Positions 35,653 to 47,325 of a stretch of DNA of 64,000 bases are shown here, piece by piece. Origin of the DNA: Strobilurus pachycystidiatus (taxonomy: Eukaryota > Basidiomycota > Agaricomycetes > Agaricales > Physalacriaceae). The notes beneath the pieces are model-generated. The model was not told the DNA's origin and searched no databases. It was given only the letters and a program-made list of their open reading frames with translations. The position numbers and the translations under genes are program-made. How positions within the stretch are numbered: position 1 is the first letter of the stretch; every line of letters begins with the position of its first letter. The stretch lies in the NCBI GenBank assembly GCA_019915135.1, contig JAHLMK010000015.1, forward strand, positions 1,116,001 through 1,180,000, written 5' to 3'.

Positions 35653-38506
35653 GGATGATGGCGGGAGGAGAGCAAAACAGTGTCGGTTAATTTAAGAGTG
35701 AGCGATCCATTAATTGGTTTGTTTGTGATCAGGATCACACGGTGCCTCTCATTCAGGGCAAGCGCGGCTTGTACTCGAAATACTGCTGCTCGGCGTCGGG
35801 CATTTCGACAGCCATCATGCCACATTCAATAGCGCTACCGTGCACCTACCGTGGGGGCGATAAGCGTTATCCGTGGGTAGGTACTGCCTGAAGCATATTA
35901 ACTTCCACTCAAACCAGGCCTTTGACGCCGTAAAACGTGCGCACGGTTCGTTGCTTTTCAATGTCGCCGATCAACGCATGGATTGATTCATATTGCTCAG
36001 CCGTCGGTACCAACTCCTTTTGTACACGGTACTAGTCCCTTTTGTCCTCGAGAAGCTGCCCAATGCGTCTTCCTTTGCTGGCTGGCTACAGCCCATGAAA
36101 ATGGTAAATCGCAAGGTTCGCCGTTCCCAGGCCGTTCCTCTCCGTTATCTTACTTGCGGCACAATGAAACGGACCGGCGGCACAAACCAGTCACTCGCCT
36201 TCACTCCTCCTCGCTCGCTGTTTGGTCGCCGCCATAAGTTCACGCCAAATTCACGCCTCGAACGGTGCGTCGTATCTGAGAGGTATGCGTTGTCATTCAA
36301 CATGCTCATGCATGGATGCAATCCCTATGTTTTCATCTAGTTCCACTCTATCATCCACCTATCATCCACATCATTGCATTGGTAACAATCTTGTGCATAT
36401 CACTGGTTCCCTTGAACGCAGTCTCTCCGACAGTTGACTTACTCCATATCATACCGCTAATCAAAGGTCTAGATCGCCATGTGCTCAAAACGTTAGAGTT
36501 TCCAAACACACTAGCCTGGTCTCTCCATACCGCGGCGCACCCCATTTCGCACGCTGTAATTTTCGGCAAATTAGCCATTGAAAAACTCAAAGGACAGCCT
36601 GAGTCGTCCTCGCAATAGAAAGGGCTTCGACTAGACCTGATCACGGAGACTTTCCGTAGTGGCTATCTTTTGCACCCTGCAATGCGTCGATTCCGTTATA
36701 CCCTTACCCTGTGCAAATGGCCACACATTCTGGAATCTTTGATGACATCTTTTGCCACCGCTTCCCAGGACCTCCCAGGACCTCACCAATTGAACGCAGC
36801 TCCTGTCAGATTTGTCTTCTGCTCATTTCTCACCGACAAACCATCTTTTCCCATGGCTGTCTTCGTGGTATGAAACTTCGCCTCGATTCGGGCCGATGTT
36901 TCAATGGCGACCACGGCAACGTTCTATACGCGCAACTTTCGAACGCGTCTGGATCTTGTTGACTCTATGCTAGCGAACTTGACACTGACACAGACTGTGT
37001 TCTGATTGTGAGTGAAGCTATTAGTAACTATACATCTAATTACACCCAAACGCCACTGAGACGAAATGATACCTCGGCCTATACTTATGGACCCGTTGTC
37101 GCAGGCTAGGGGTACTTCGCTTAATGATGCGCATCGATATTTTGTCGTAAAAACTCTGTTTGAGATCTGCTACTGAATTGTAACTAATATGTGCGTCAGA
37201 ACGCCGCCCATTAACTCTGATTTAAAGCACTGTGCAGACTAGGGGGCGTGCAGTGCCTGTCAAGTTGACAGCTTGTACAGTGTCGGCAGTTCTCTTCAAT
37301 GAGAAAAAGGAATTTTTAAGTTGGCCATCAGTACCTATAAGTAGGTGACGGTGGGCAGACAGCTTGGTTCGTCGGCCCGCCATAGTTCGGATCAGTCCTC
37401 CTTTGGACGAGACAGTTCACTCCATCGTGTGGACCTGGAGTTTACGCATGCGCGGCGAAGTGCGTTGCTCTGTTGTTACGCTGTGATAGCCCTAACCGAA
37501 TGTGTTATCTCGCTTGTACGACCAGGACTGAGAAGGTACCCGCGAGAAGTGCAGGCTGATGAACGTCTGAGAAACAACATATAATATCAATCACCAGTGC
37601 ATCATGATCACAGTCAGCCGTCGGGTGGGCCTTGCCCATGTCTGGAGAAGCTATCACGTCAACAGTCCCATCAACAGGAAAGAGTCGCACGGACACAGTC
37701 CGAGTGACGACGGCAAGAAATATTGACGCCACATTGGTATGATGCGGCGTCGCCAACGCGGCGACTTCGTGAAAGAAGCCGATTACGTGGCGCTGCAAAA
37801 CAACCCCATACAGTACTGATACAGTACGAGGCTGAGCCGTGTATTGAAACAATTTCTCCTTCTCCCTTCCTGCTATCACCTTGCTCGACACCGCTTTGGA
37901 CGGAGAGACTAGCTTGTCGCACGGTTGTTGCCACTTCCATCGTCCTTTGGACCGACAAGGCGTGCATTGCCTCATATGGCGAGTTTTGTCTGGCCAGTCC
38001 TGCTATACGTTTCTCAGCGAGCCGATTTGTCAATCTCCAGCGTAAATATCGAGGGATCATTCGAGGAATTTCTCAGAGGCCTATGAGGACTAGTCCTGTA
38101 ACCGAGCCCTATAATGTGACAAGTCGACGACAGCTTGCCTTCTTTTATACAGTCGGTAACGAGACTCAATGAGGACGACATCCGGGAGTCTTCTCCTCTC
38201 TCGCCCTCTTCGATCGTGCCCCAATGAGCGCCTCCTCGGCCTTCCACCCTATTCTCTGACACCCAGAGCCAAGATACTGTACATATAGCACTCGTCCTGC
38301 AATTCCTGTGCTAGTATTCATGTATCATTCAAAAAAATGTAGGTGGGGTTGGTATCGTGCGATGCTAATGTACTGATGAAGGTCGACCACGCAGAAATGA
38401 GAGTATACTGAGGATTATGGCACAGTCTGTGTGGCGCCTCGATCGCACCACCTCTCCTGGCGTGTGCCCCTTTATGTTAAGACTCGTTAGCTTATAGCAT
38501 TCCATC
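35653..38506. other. 2.85 kb without a supported gene
   Basis: Upstream of the divergent-lying transcription factor and downstream of the oxygenase. Open frames of 80-156 codons occur on both strands (for example 36316-36618 and 37505-38060) but overlap each other, lack motifs and do not join at good splice sites. I see no RNA gene, repeat or element end. Confidence 0.4.
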
Positions 38507-39960
38507 TCAATACGCGCTCCCATGCTCCGGAAGCCCATCCGGAAAGTACTTCTTGAACAGTCCAGGATAGTGCTGTTCCGCGACGTCCGGGTGACTCCTA
38601 GAGAGTAAATAAGAACCTTTGCATATTCTCGAGATGTAAGTAAATAACGCACTTGACCCTTCCCACAAGATTTACGTGCCCTGAGGGTTCTGTGCCAAAC
38701 TCACTGAAGTTCACGGCTATACATGGATTGGGTCGGTGGTTGCGAGAGTAAGAACGGTGGACTCACAGTCAGTCTCTGTTAATTTGCCTCGCTCGTCACG
38801 CAGCGCTAGGATAGAGCTAGGAACTGTGTTGATGTTCAAAAGAATTCTAGGTAGAGGAAAATGGAATACCTACATTCCAGCGCGTAACGCGGGTCAGAGA
38901 CCCGAACGTCAAGACCAATGTTATGGAAGAACGGGACAGAATAGCGGGGACTCGTTGATCCCAAGGGAGGAGAGAGGACGCGATGTGATGTAGCGCGTGC
39001 AATGCCTTGCGTGGCAAACTCCAGAGCTGGGAAACCAAATTAATGGTGATAATGAAAAGAGACTGGCTTGTGTCACCTCGTCCAAAATTGATCTGCAAGA
39101 GCGCGTAAGCCAGCACGACGCGTCGATACAACAAGGACCTACGACAAATGTTCCCGGAATAGGTTTGGCATCTATCCACTGTCCTTTGAGATTCTGGACT
39201 TGTAGTCCTTCATGGGGAGAAGCTTGTAGGAGCTAATGATATCATTCGTAACAGAACGAGTCAAACGATATGGAACGCACGATGGTGAGGAAGCCAGCGT
39301 CGTAATGAGGACCAACTCCTTGGTTCGAGGGGGACCGTTCATTGACCACTGGGTATTGAACGATCTTGCTGCGATGTTGCATGAGCTCCGGGGTGTCGTA
39401 AAACTTCAATAGACCGTCCCGCCCTAGTCCAAGGGCTTCGGAGAGGATGGTCACGAATGTATCGGCGAGGACGTGTACTTGCTCCAGGTATGTTTCAAAG
39501 ACAGTGCGGAAACCAGGAATCAAGGAATCATCCGGCCACTACCGGTCAAGATTCAACAACTTGAGATTGCCCGTTAGGGTAAGACAACACTTACCTGAGA
39601 CGATCCCCACAAACGCTTGTAGTCTTCATCTCCTTCCCTCCACCGACAGTTGTGCTTCGTGGCGATATCGAACTGCTCGCGCATGTCCACCTTTCCCTTT
39701 GTCAGCTCGGCGCCAAATCGCGAATATCCAAGAAAGTGTGGCGAGTTGCGCATACGAATCTTCTCCTTCTCGACTTCGGGCAGCTCGAACAGCTTGGGGA
39801 TGTAGCTGATGACCTCTTCTGTCACCTTGGGATCCACAGTGGTGTTGGATAGATAGAGGAAGCCGACGTTGATAGCTGCATTTCGTAGCTGTTCAATGAA
39901 CTCTGGAGTGGATGATTGGGAATAGTCGAGGACAGGGATTTCGGTAAAGTTGGGATCCAT
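38507..39960 (-). CDS. 2-oxoglutarate/Fe(II)-dependent oxygenase (isopenicillin N synthase-like fold)
   Basis: Starts MDPNFTEIPVLDYSQSSTPE. The DIOX_N-like part has NAAINVGFLYLSNT and the MREQFDIATKHNC segment. After an intron comes WPDDSLIPGFRTVFETYLEQ. The iron-binding facial triad reads HYD in QGVGPHYDAGFLTI and the distal His in RATSHRVLSPP. The 2OG-binding Arg lies in the RYSVPFF segment (R-x-S). A 16-nt exon (39077-39092) encodes INFGR. Further exons end NFSEFGTEPSGHVNLVGRVK and HYPGLFKKYFPDGLPEHGSA. About 350 residues, usual for the family. It may hydroxylate or desaturate a small molecule; no cluster context supports a particular product. Confidence 0.88.
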
Positions 39961-40487
39961 GGTGGGAGACGGAAGGCAGGCTGAGGGCCAGGCTGGACGA
40001 GTCCAAGGTCATAGGATGCCCGCCGATGAGAACAGATTGCGCGATCTACAGTGCATTTCGTAAACCCGAATCACGACCCGATAGGAAACCTGAGATGTTC
40101 AGAGCATCATGCCATTGTTGACATGAACGGCTTTGACACGCGTATACCTCCGCGTACAATTAGTACCGCCAGACAATGAGGAGAGACGCATCAAGGTTCA
40201 GAGCATATTCGTGTGGCAGTGTCGTTGTTTACACAAGCGTCTATTGACTTCTCCCCAGTGGCGCATCGAAATCTCTACGGTACAGTAGGTCCGTAGAAGC
40301 TGTGGAAATCAAGCCTCCATTACATTCTCAAGCCCTCGAATTGGAATGCATAGAATAGTCGTTCAACGAGTTGAATAACGCGTCGCACGACATTTGAGTG
40401 TAGCGTATAGGCGATGGGTACAGTTACAATACAAGAAGTGGTACAGAACGAGAAATGGAAAAGTCATCAACAATGATGAATGCTCTA
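39961..40487. other. Intergenic between oxygenase and histone H3
   Basis: Upstream of the oxygenase and 3' of H3. Nothing recognisable. Confidence 0.4.
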
Positions 40488-41061
40488 CTACGACCTTTCG
40501 CCCCTCAACCGACGAGCAAGGGCGAGATCCTTAGGCTGAATAGTGACACGCTTAGCGTGGATGGCGGCTAAGTTGGTGTCCTCAAACAGTGAGACGAGGT
40601 AGGCTTCGGCCGCCTCCTGGAGGGCCATGACGGCGGATGATTGAAAACGCAGATCGGTCTGCATGAGCGCGTCAGACGATGTGGGCAGCGACGGGCGCGC
40701 GAAGACGCACCTTGAAGTCCTGCGCGATTTCACGAACGAGACGCTGGAAAGGCAGCTTGCGGATGAGGAGCTCTGTCGACTTCTGGTAGCGCCTGATTTC
40801 ACGGAGGGCGACGGTTCCCGGCCTGAAGCGATGGGGCTTCTTGACACCGCCGGCGGCAGCCTACACAAAGAGAAAAGGTTAATGCTGAAAGGCGGGAAGC
40901 AAGTATGGCACGCACGGCGGTCTTGCGAGCGGATGACTTGGCGGCGAGCTGTTTACGAGGAGCCTTGCCTGGACGACGGTCACCACGATGTCGACCATGG
41001 CAGCGACGAAGAGGCACTCACCTCCAGTGGACTTGCGGGCGGTCTGCTTGGTACGGGCCAT
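40488..41061 (-). CDS. H3: Histone H3
   Basis: Core nucleosome histone. Four exons: [14 protein letters not shown], then [18 protein letters not shown], then [20 protein letters not shown] through [20 protein letters not shown] to QDFK, then [20 protein letters not shown] through [20 protein letters not shown] and ERS-stop. Histone fold and tail lysines K4, K9, K14, K18 and K23 are present. The tail reads [10 protein letters not shown] where the usual form is A-(S/T)-K-A-A-R-K, so one extra residue lies between K23 and the RK pair, giving 137 codons before the stop including Met. Three introns interrupt it, unlike the intronless replication-dependent genes of animals. No H4 gene is adjacent. 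Confidence 0.95.
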
Positions 41062-42383
41062 TTGAGGAGGGCGAGCTTGAGGAAAAGTGTCGTTGTAGTT
41101 GGTGGTGGAGAGGAAAGCCTGCGATTGTGTTTGGCTGTGCTTTGGACGCGACTTAACGCGTTGCACGCGGGTCACGCGCTGTAAACAGGATCAGGTGATC
41201 GAGGCCTAAGGCCGTCGGAGCACGCGACGCCAATAATTATAAGCTTCAAGAATATAACAATGAGCGGGAGAGAGCTGACATGAGCTAAGCCTTGGGCAAA
41301 CAGGTCGTACATCTCCACCGTCAGGCATGCAGTCTTACCATTTGCATGTATTTCCGTTTCTCCACTAATAGTACTAGATACTGCATGACATTGATACTAC
41401 TGTACATAACGGAAAGGCCTGGCTTGGGAATCTTGCTGCATCTCTGCTTGTGATACGTAGACCTGTCGCACTAGCCAGCTAGGTAGAACATATAGATCGG
41501 CTGTACGCTTTTTGGCAACATATCCTTTCAACAGGCAGGATGTATGGATGGGGTGTACGACGTAGGTATTGTTCTCGCTCAAGAGTGGCGCGTCAAAGAA
41601 GCTCATAAATCTATCCACAGGTCTCAAAGAGACGTACAAATCTCGTTGAACATCTTCCGATACTTTTCAATACGATTCATGCATTCCAGAACAAGTTGCT
41701 CAAGTTGTAGAGATTTGAGCGGAGAACGTAGTCACCAGGTGACAAAGTTTTGTGGAGCATTCACAGGCCAGGAAAGTTTGGGCTGGAGAATCATCCACGC
41801 CACAATCTAACAGAGTCGAGCATCGGCACGAATAATCGAGCGCTGACACTGACCTGACGTGGGTTCAACGCGCTGAAGCGCTGCTCACCTGCCGTCTTCT
41901 CAGCTTTCTTGACGAATTTATATCTTTTCACGGCCATCTCGTCATCCTGTAGCGTGCAGCTCACAGTCTGAGGGGTATGTGAAGCTTGGTGACCAGACAC
42001 TGATCGCCACAAGCAAAAGTTCAAACAGCGAAGTAGCCGTAGCGTCACGGTGAGAAGTCGAGATTCGATCATGAGCGTTACAGTTGGAGGCGAGGAAACG
42101 AAGAGATAGGAGAAACGGATTGCAATGGTGGGAAAGCATGGAGGTCGAGAGTCTCGCATTTTCGGTGATTTCCTTGGACTGAAGGCTCGCAACGGCCTTC
42201 AAATCGATTTGGGTGTACCTTGTTTCTGGCCGAGGGCTTCCAGATTATGCACCTCGAATTCAGAGCGATGAGCAAGATTACGATACGTGAGAGACTATTG
42301 ATCGCGCCAGTCGCGCCCAGTCGGAGGAATAAGGCAAAGGTGAGGCGTGGGAACAAAATAATTCTCGGCCTCAGACTCTTCGC
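41062..42383. other. Intergenic between histone H3 and MTG2
   Basis: 1.3 kb holding both divergent promoters. A minus-strand frame (42192-41791, containing MAVKRYKFVKKAEKTAGEQR) is open for 133 codons but has no recognisable domain and no clear second exon. I do not call it a gene. Confidence 0.35.
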
Positions 42384-44165
42384 ATGCTCAGCCGCTTGGC
42401 TGTTGCCCCCCGTCCTGTCCACCTCGCCAGGCTACCACTGCGATATGCACGATTGAAACATACTTCGACCTCGGAAGGTGCCGAAGACGACGCGGAAACA
42501 GAGTATTGGCGGAGACGGAAAACAGAATGGAAACGGAAACAAGGCGTGCGTCTCTCAGTCGACAATTCCCAGCGAAATTCAGCCTAATATCCACCAGGGA
42601 CAAACATTTCTTGACCATCTGATTATTACTGTTCGAGCTGGTACGTGTTGACCAAACTTGGCTGGACTACAACAGCTCAATGGCGTTCAGGTAAAGGAGG
42701 CAATGGCTGCGCCGCCTTCCATCGCGAAAAGTTCAAACCCTTCGGTCCACCATCTGGTGGAAACGGCGGCAGAGGCGGCGACGTGTACATCAAGGCCACA
42801 TCTGCTCTGACGACCCTCGCGTCCGTGGCCAAGCGCGTCCAGGCCGACGGTGGTGGGAACGGCCTCGGGACATGGCAGAATGGTCGCAACGCCGACGCAA
42901 CGATTATACACGTACCCCTCGGCACTGTCGTCCGCGAACTACCCCGCGAAGACCCGCGTTGCGCACCAGACGAGTGGCAGACCGAGGAGGCTAGTTTGGT
43001 GGATCTGGATTACCACTCGAAGCAGGAGAAGATGCGGGACAACCGATGGGTGCACTATCCCCGGTTCAGTGAGGCGAATACGTACCGCGATTCGTTCAAG
43101 GATGCGGAGGCGCAGCTGTTCAAGGAAGAGAGGGAGAGGCGGTATGAGCGGCGGAAAAGGCAGTTGACGTCTCCGATATCACTCGACCTGGACAAGGAAG
43201 AGGAAGTCATTGACAGTACAAACTCAGCGCTTGGACAACGCCGAACCGACTTCAAGGGCCATCTCGTCGCGACAGGCGGGTCTGGCGGTTTAGGCAATCC
43301 CCACTTCCTCTCGGATGTCAACCGTTCGCCAAAGTTCGCTACACGGGGCCACGAGGGCGAGCGCATAACGCTGTCGCTCGAGCTCAAAATTCTCGCGGAC
43401 ATCGGGTTGGTTGGGATGCCCAACGCTGGCAAAAGCACGCTGCTTAGAGCGTTTACTGGAGGAAGGGCCAAGACTGAGGTCGCCGGATACGCGTTCACCA
43501 CTCTCAACCCCATCGTCGGTGTAGTGCGCATTGCAGAGGACGGATCCTACGAAGGTTCCCTCTCATCACATACGGTCCACGACGAAACTAACGCGGAGCG
43601 CCTCGCCGAGCGCGAAAAGGTCCAGCGTGGTGATTATGCCTTTGCCCTTACTCGCAACCAAACTTCACCCGATGCACCGTCTCACCAGTATTCTGGACAT
43701 CGCTTTGACATGGCGGAAGTGTATCGCTTCACCATTGCCGACAACCCAGGTCTTATCTCTGGGGCGTCAGACAATGTCGGTTTGGGACACACGTTCCTGC
43801 GGTCAATGGAGCGCGCCCTCGCGCTTGTGTATGTCGTGGACCTCTCTGAGCCTGAACCATGGGAGGAGTTACGCGTTTTGCGCGAAGAACTCGAACAATA
43901 CCAGCCTGGCATGAGCCACAAAGCGCGCATGGTCATTGCGAACAAGGCGGATCTCCTGGGCGGCGACGGGGATCCTTTACTGGTGGAGGCAGCCAAGGAG
44001 AAGCTTCACCGTCTTCAGGAATACGTTAGGACTGAGATGGTCATTCCTAGAACTAGACGACAGCTAGACGTCGTTCCCACTTCTGCCAAGTTCAATCAGA
44101 ACTTGCAGAAGGTTGTGACGATGATGAAGGAGTATGTCCTGGAAGCTAAAGGGCCAAAGGATTGA
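42384..44165 (+). CDS. MTG2: Mitochondrial Obg-family GTPase MTG2
   Basis: Mitoribosome large-subunit assembly GTPase. Starts MLSRLAVAPRPVHLARLPLR, a basic N-terminus fitting a mitochondrial presequence. Exons 42384-42502, 42573-42640 and 42691-44165 total 1662 nt, an exact multiple of three. The first intron (70 nt, GTATTG...CCCAG) is needed to pass from the exon-1 frame to DHLIITVRAG, and the second ends just before GKGGNGCAAFHREKF. The Obg domain is glycine-rich (PPSGGNGGRGGDVYIKAT). A charged insert (about residues 140-235) precedes GMPNAGKST (G1), YAFTTLNPIVG (G2), DNPGLISGAS (G3) and NKADL (G4), with SAKFNQNL near the end as G5-like. 553 residues. The lone doubt is the first intron. Confidence 0.9.
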
Positions 44166-44706
44166 CGGATGCTCGATGTCCTCGACTTCCGCTTCCAGGA
44201 CGCCGTCTTTGCGCGTCTCTCTGCGCTCTCCTCGAGTACTTTAAGGATCTCGTGTCGGCCATCTAGCTCACAGGAAAAGTATATTTCACTTGCGACCCAG
44301 TGGGTGCAAGCTCGCAGTGTCACTGTATATTATCATCATATTGTACACCTGTAGTTGTTAATTGCTCAACTCAAGCCGTCTGTTAGTAAGAATGTATGAT
44401 GCCTAAGGCTCGCTGTGGTTTTGCCGAATTCAACATGCCGGCACCTTCTTCCTTCCGTCATCTCTTTTCTTAGTCTAGCTAACTCGAACCGTTGTCAATT
44501 TAAACAGACATGCCGTTTCAGCGTCCGGCCACAAGTCTGAATCTTTGGTCCAGGCGGTCCAGAACGGCTCTACCAGTGCCTCGACTCGTTCCCGTCACAC
44601 AACAGCCTAGCCAGGCTAGCCTGCACCGAGAGCACACAATTGGACATCCGTCATTGGCCACTAAACGGCGGAAACCGTCAGGATGCTGGCCAGACCACAT
44701 ATAAAT
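44166..44706. promoter_or_regulatory. Upstream region of the protoglobin gene with a 64-codon uORF
   Basis: A frame from ATG 44510 (MPFQRPATSLNLW) ends TAA at 44704, two bases before the protoglobin ATG at 44707. It could be a translated uORF, or part of a longer spliced N-terminus. The rest is the MTG2 3' region. Confidence 0.4.
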
Positions 44707-45767
44707 ATGTCAAGCCCCCCGCCTTGGAGCACGATCCAATCACTAATGGCCGCTGTAGACACTCTCAATCTCGAAGGACTGACCATGACATCGCCATCCG
44801 TACCGGAAGATGGTATGGCTACCCCCCACCCCACCACCGATTCTGAATCGCCATTGCGATGCCCCGTCTCTGGCGCCCATGCCGAGGACGGCGCTCCTGG
44901 TGTCTGTCCCGTGACGGGTCAAACCGAGCTCCCCAAGGGCGATCCCGACATGCAGGAGGTCGACCCGGAACTGTTGAGGACATCCATACACACGCGAATG
45001 TCCTATCTGAAGGATTTCCTTGGCTTCCGAAGACATGATCAGGAGATGCTCAACAAAGTCGCGCCGTTGATCTACGACACCATACCACCGACGGTTGACA
45101 AGTTGTACTCCAAGCTGTTTGAGTTTGACGTGACGAAGCAGGTACGTTGTTCTGCTCAGACGAATGTCAATACATCTAATTCTGTTCTCAAGGTGTTCAT
45201 GATGCGGAACGATGGCTTCGATGGCGACATTCCTTCGCGAATAGAAGATCTTTCCCTTGAAAGCCCACAGCTTGTGTACCGCAAGGTATGCTACTTGCTC
45301 CCTTTGAGGATACTATAGATCATGATGAACATTGGGACAGATTTTTATGAAAGCATGGTGTCGACGAGTCTTGACCGCCGACTATACATCGGTCAAAACA
45401 TTCCAATATTTAGACAAAGTCGGCATCATGCATACCGGCGTGAAGCCATTCAAGCACAAAGCACATATGAAGCCTTTGATTGTTCCGTGTACGTCCCAAT
45501 TATCTCTACTGGTCCTGCGCTGACTTCCGCTCAAGACAGAGACTGTGCTCTTACCCTCGGATGGGTCTTGACTGTACTGCAAACTGCGATTCTCACACTG
45601 GATGACGCGCAATTTACTATGCAAGAAAAGCTGGATGCTGTCGCCGCTGTCAACAAGGTCAATCTCCTGACCTGTGTAGAGAAGAATTACGATTGACTCG
45701 ATTTCTGCAGGTCATATGGATGCAAAATGACCTGTTTGCCAGGCATTATATCGTTCCAGCAGAATAG
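44707..45767 (+). CDS. Protoglobin-domain protein (globin-coupled-sensor-like fold)
   Basis: About 240-250 residues in five exons. The N-terminal 75 residues are polar and contain CPVSGAHAEDG and CPVTGQ. The globin part starts LRTSIHTRMSYLKDFLGFRR, HDQEMLNKVAPLIYDTIPPT, VDKLYSKLFEFDVTKQ, then VFMMRNDGFDGDIPSRIEDL, IFMKAWCRRVLTADYTSV, and YLDKVGIMHTGVKPFKHK, where the His of VGIMHTG fits the proximal heme ligand of protoglobins. It ends RDCALTLGWVLTVLQTAILT, KLDAVAAVNK, VIWMQNDLFARHYIVPAE. This order matches fungal protoglobin-type proteins (PF11563), which bind heme and possibly O2, NO or CO. No output domain is fused. Convergent with a MYND gene 115 bp away. ATG 44683 in the same frame is an alternative start. 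Confidence 0.85.
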
Positions 45768-45882
45768 ATGATTCGATTACAGCTACATCCTTACATGTCA
45801 TGTTACGAGCACATACAGCACTGACTACAACAGCACAGAGAAAGCCAGAAATGCATGTCACGCTATTGGTGCGATGATATGG

Positions 45883-47325
45883 TTAAAACGATTGGTCCAA
45901 AGCGATTACTTGAGATCTGAGTAAGTCTCCATATTGGGCCCAAGCAACTAGTGTGTCCATGACCTCTTCGTCCATCGTGAGGTCAGATCTACTGAACAAA
46001 ACATCTATTTTCGATAACATCTTCGAGTTGGCCAGGTCAACATCCGCCTTCTCCAGGAGACGCTGGAGAAGAGGACAAATTTTCCTGTGAGGAAACGGTC
46101 CACTCTTCCAATCGACGGTCTGGCAACGTACGCTGCAGTAGGGCGAGATATGACAGGCGCTGCATCTCTTGAACGCGTCGCCAACCTCCTGAAACGTTTT
46201 CCCGCACCCTTTGACACAACAGACCGTGTCACGCAGGCGGAAACTCATCTCTTGCAACGCAAAGCCGAGGCGGGCGTCCTGTTTGCCACCCGTCCACGGG
46301 TCCACCCACATCTCAGGCTCGAGCTCAGCGGGTATGTGGTCCATCTCTGTAGAAACGTATATGCCAAAGTATATGAGCATATCCGTGTAAAATTTGCCGT
46401 TGTGGTCTTTGTAGAGGGAAGGGTCACGCAGGATTGCGATCATGGGCAGGAGAACGCGAAGAACTTCCTTCTGTTGGTTGCTGATCCGCGCCCAATTGCC
46501 GATCGTATCCGATGAGGGAGAGGTTCGGTTGACTGCGAAGATAAAGCGCCCGATTTGTGACAAAGGGTGCGCACTTGCGACGTCGAACTTGTGCTCTCTG
46601 ATACGCTTGCAAAGAGGATGGCCCACAATGCAAAAGGATCTGAGAAATTCAGCGGAGCGCAGGAGGGGCGTAATGAGGGTTTTTCCGGAAAGCGGAAGCG
46701 CGTGCGCAAGAAAGTCGAGGGCTATGGGAGTGGGAAGGACTACGTTCCAGTTTTTGATGGAATCGATGAAGACCTCTGGAGAGACCACGATGATATCGGG
46801 GGCATCGCTCGGCCAGCGTCCGCGGTTGTGACCTTTCGAGACCTTCGAAAGGCTACTCATGGCCAAGACTTGGTTCAAACGCTCGAAGAGCATTTGAGCG
46901 AGAGTGAAAGCCGCCCTGGACTTGCCAGTATAGAACGGATTATGATCCATGCCATGGACGTGGCCACCATACTGGTGGAATATGTCAACTGCTCGGAGAG
47001 AGAAGTCGCAGGAACACTCCGACAGGCTGTGGATGAGACCAGAAAGCTGCCGTGAAGTGCGTTCCTTTGTCAAGAACTCGACAGCAACGGCGCAAAAGTC
47101 GTGTAAACGAGCAAATTGCATTGGAGGAAGAGTGTCAAATTCGGATGCTACGTCCTTCAAGCCAAGCGTTATTCCCGCCGCGCAGCCAAGGAGACATTGC
47201 GCGCAATGTTTCGGCACGTCGTGATCGGCCACCGACGCCCTGAAGAACGCGATCGAGTATTCTTCGGGATCAGTGATCGCAGAAAGTGGTTGGGCGATCC
47301 ATCGCGATTTTGGAACAGTGGGCAT
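45883..47325 (-). CDS. MYND zinc-finger protein (copy 1)
   Basis: Single exon of about 480 residues from ATG 47325 (MPTVPKSRWIAQPLSAITD). The long N-terminal region (CAQCLLGCAAGITLGLKDVA, then EDEGHVHG-type linkers and PSDAPDIIVVSPEVFIDSIK) is a helical module typical of agaricomycete MYND proteins. Near the C-terminus lies the zinc finger: CVKGCGKTFQEVGDAFKRCS, ACHISPYCSVRCQTVDWKSG, then HRKIC. MYND fingers mediate protein contacts, so the role is unknown. It shares order and motifs with copy 2 at 57442-58923 (CALCVLGCLAGIFNGLGD, INGPDSFVKAMIQWQMFIPI). Divergent from the CYSTM-like gene. Confidence 0.85.
   Translation of the reverse strand: MPTVPKSRWIAQPLSAITDPEEYSIAFFRASVADHDVPKHCAQCLLGCAAGITLGLKDVASEFDTLPPMQFARLHDFCAVAVEFLTKERTSRQLSGLIHSLSECSCDFSLRAVDIFHQYGGHVHGMDHNPFYTGKSRAAFTLAQMLFERLNQVLAMSSLSKVSKGHNRGRWPSDAPDIIVVSPEVFIDSIKNWNVVLPTPIALDFLAHALPLSGKTLITPLLRSAEFLRSFCIVGHPLCKRIREHKFDVASAHPLSQIGRFIFAVNRTSPSSDTIGNWARISNQQKEVLRVLLPMIAILRDPSLYKDHNGKFYTDMLIYFGIYVSTEMDHIPAELEPEMWVDPWTGGKQDARLGFALQEMSFRLRDTVCCVKGCGKTFQEVGDAFKRCSACHISPYCSVRCQTVDWKSGPFPHRKICPLLQRLLEKADVDLANSKMLSKIDVLFSRSDLTMDEEVMDTLVAWAQYGDLLRSQVIALDQSF

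Noticed and set aside
41791..42192. Possible small gene with MAVKRYKFVKKAEKTAGEQR
   Set aside because: Looks mildly coding, but no second exon or domain was found, and it lies in the H3/MTG2 promoter region.
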